The notes under the pieces were generated by a model. It was not told the origin of the DNA. It was given only the letters and a program-made list of their open reading frames with translations, and did not search any database. DNA of 6,100 bases from an uncultured Lachnobacterium sp. (lineage in GTDB: Bacteria; Bacillota; Clostridia; Lachnospirales; Lachnospiraceae), in NCBI GenBank assembly GCA_900549895.1, contig URQG01000125.1:1-6100 (forward strand), given 5' to 3'. Of this stretch, positions 5,696-6,100 are shown piece after piece. The position numbers and the translations under genes were made by a program. Positions within the stretch are counted from its first letter, which is position 1. Every line of letters begins with the position of its first letter.

Positions 5696-6050
5696 ATGAA
5701 TCAGTGTCACATTGACATGAATCAGGACAACATAATAGCGACATTTGCCAGTCCCGAGTTTTATGGAGACACGGAAAGCTATATCCGGGAGTTGCTGCAG
5801 AATGCTTTTGATGCCTGCAATGCGAGGGCTGCATTTGAATGGAGCTGGGGAACAGAGTTCCTTGAGATGGAGGAGGCGCGTGCCCTTAATTCCATGCGTG
5901 AACCGTTTCATCCGAGAATCTGTATCTCGTACAGTTCACTCACGCAGCGGCTTACGATTGAGGATAATGGAATCGGTATGAACGGAGGAGATATTGAAAA
6001 ATATGTTTCCAAGGTCGGCAGCAGTTACTATCAAAGCGATGATTTTGCGC
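5696..6050 (+). CDS. GHKL/Hsp90-like ATPase domain protein, 3' end missing
   Basis: The first 118 codons are genomic. They show the Bergerat ATP-binding fold: N-box RELLQNAFDA (31-40; E32, N36, D39), G1 box DNGIGM (90-95, D90) and KVGSSYYQSDDF (106-117), which lies where Hsp90-type proteins have the ATP lid. This resembles HtpG-like or HATPase_c_3 proteins more than histidine kinases, because the N-box is at the very N-terminus with no sensor before it. Start: GGGGA (5685-5689), 6 nt before the ATG at 5696; the ATG at 5690 opens only eight codons. The gene begins 14 nt after the sortase stop, so it is probably co-transcribed. The open frame runs on to 6100, but the last 17 residues are adapter-derived and should be removed. 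Full length and function are unknown. Confidence 0.75.
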
Positions 6051-6100
6051 CTGTCTCTTATACACATCTCCGAGCCCACGAGACGCGTAGTAATCTCGTA
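6051..6100 (+). other. Illumina Nextera adapter read-through (not genomic)
   Basis: Positions 6051-6069 are exactly the 19-bp Tn5 mosaic end, CTGTCTCTTATACACATCT. Positions 6070-6084 are CCGAGCCCACGAGAC, the rest of the Nextera read-2 adapter as seen in read-through. Positions 6085-6092, GCGTAGTA, sit where the i7 index belongs and match what I recall as index N719. Positions 6093-6100, ATCTCGTA, begin the P7 sequence. The order and spacing leave little doubt that this is untrimmed library adapter assembled onto a contig end. Confidence 0.98.

Noticed and set aside
5670..5698. Direct repeat GATGAACTAT (5670-5679 and 5689-5698) at the sortase/ATPase junction
   Set aside because: A 10-bp repeat with 19-bp periodicity at a start region is most likely a chance or local duplication with no visible function.
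6051..6100. Tn5-like mobile element end or coding continuation of the GHKL gene
   Set aside because: The mosaic end is followed by adapter, index and P7 bases in exact library order, so it is a sequencing artefact.

Overview
The window looks like a contig end from a Gram-positive, low-to-moderate-GC Clostridia-type organism, most likely a Lachnospiraceae-like gut bacterium. The grounds are a split CpsC/CpsD tyrosine-kinase system, an LCP protein with an INR-type motif, a class B sortase with a TLSTC active site, an SPKTG sorting signal, and strong AGGAGG-type ribosome binding sites. The species cannot be named from the sequence. All recognised genes are on the + strand.

Layout. Positions 1-60 may hold the last codons of an upstream gene. 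Positions 61-236 are non-coding and carry a near-consensus sigma-A promoter (TTGCAC, 17-bp spacer, TATAAT) with an operator-like 7-bp dyad over the -10 and start site. Next come a CpsB-type PHP tyrosine phosphatase (237-947), a CpsC/Wzz-type membrane adaptor (1003-1755), a CpsD bacterial tyrosine kinase with a four-unit YYGG/YYGS tail (1808-2533) and an LCP ligase (2530-3603, ATGA overlap). After an 84-bp gap with a perfect 12-bp palindrome comes a secreted wall-anchored protein with an Asn/Ser-rich stalk and a C-terminal SPKTG signal (3688-4647). A 128-bp gap with mutually exclusive hairpins precedes a class B sortase (4776-5681). A GHKL/Hsp90-like ATPase gene starts 14 bases after the sortase stop and is cut off by the end of the genomic sequence.

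The last 50 bases (6051-6100) are not genomic. They match Illumina Nextera adapter read-through: the 19-bp mosaic end, the rest of the adapter, an 8-base i7 index, and the start of the P7 sequence. Real sequence stops at about 6050.

How the genes fit together. CpsB, CpsC and CpsD form the phosphotyrosine switch that controls chain length and export of capsule or exopolysaccharide in Gram-positive bacteria. LCP proteins attach such polymers to peptidoglycan. The sortase and the SPKTG protein look like a dedicated enzyme-substrate pair that attaches a protein to peptidoglycan. The window therefore joins two wall-attachment routes, one for polymer and one for protein, behind one strong promoter. 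No glycosyltransferase, flippase or polymerase is visible. Whether all the genes are co-transcribed is inference. The most novel-looking items are this pairing, the intergenic hairpin switch before the sortase and the operator-like dyad; none of them proves a new system.
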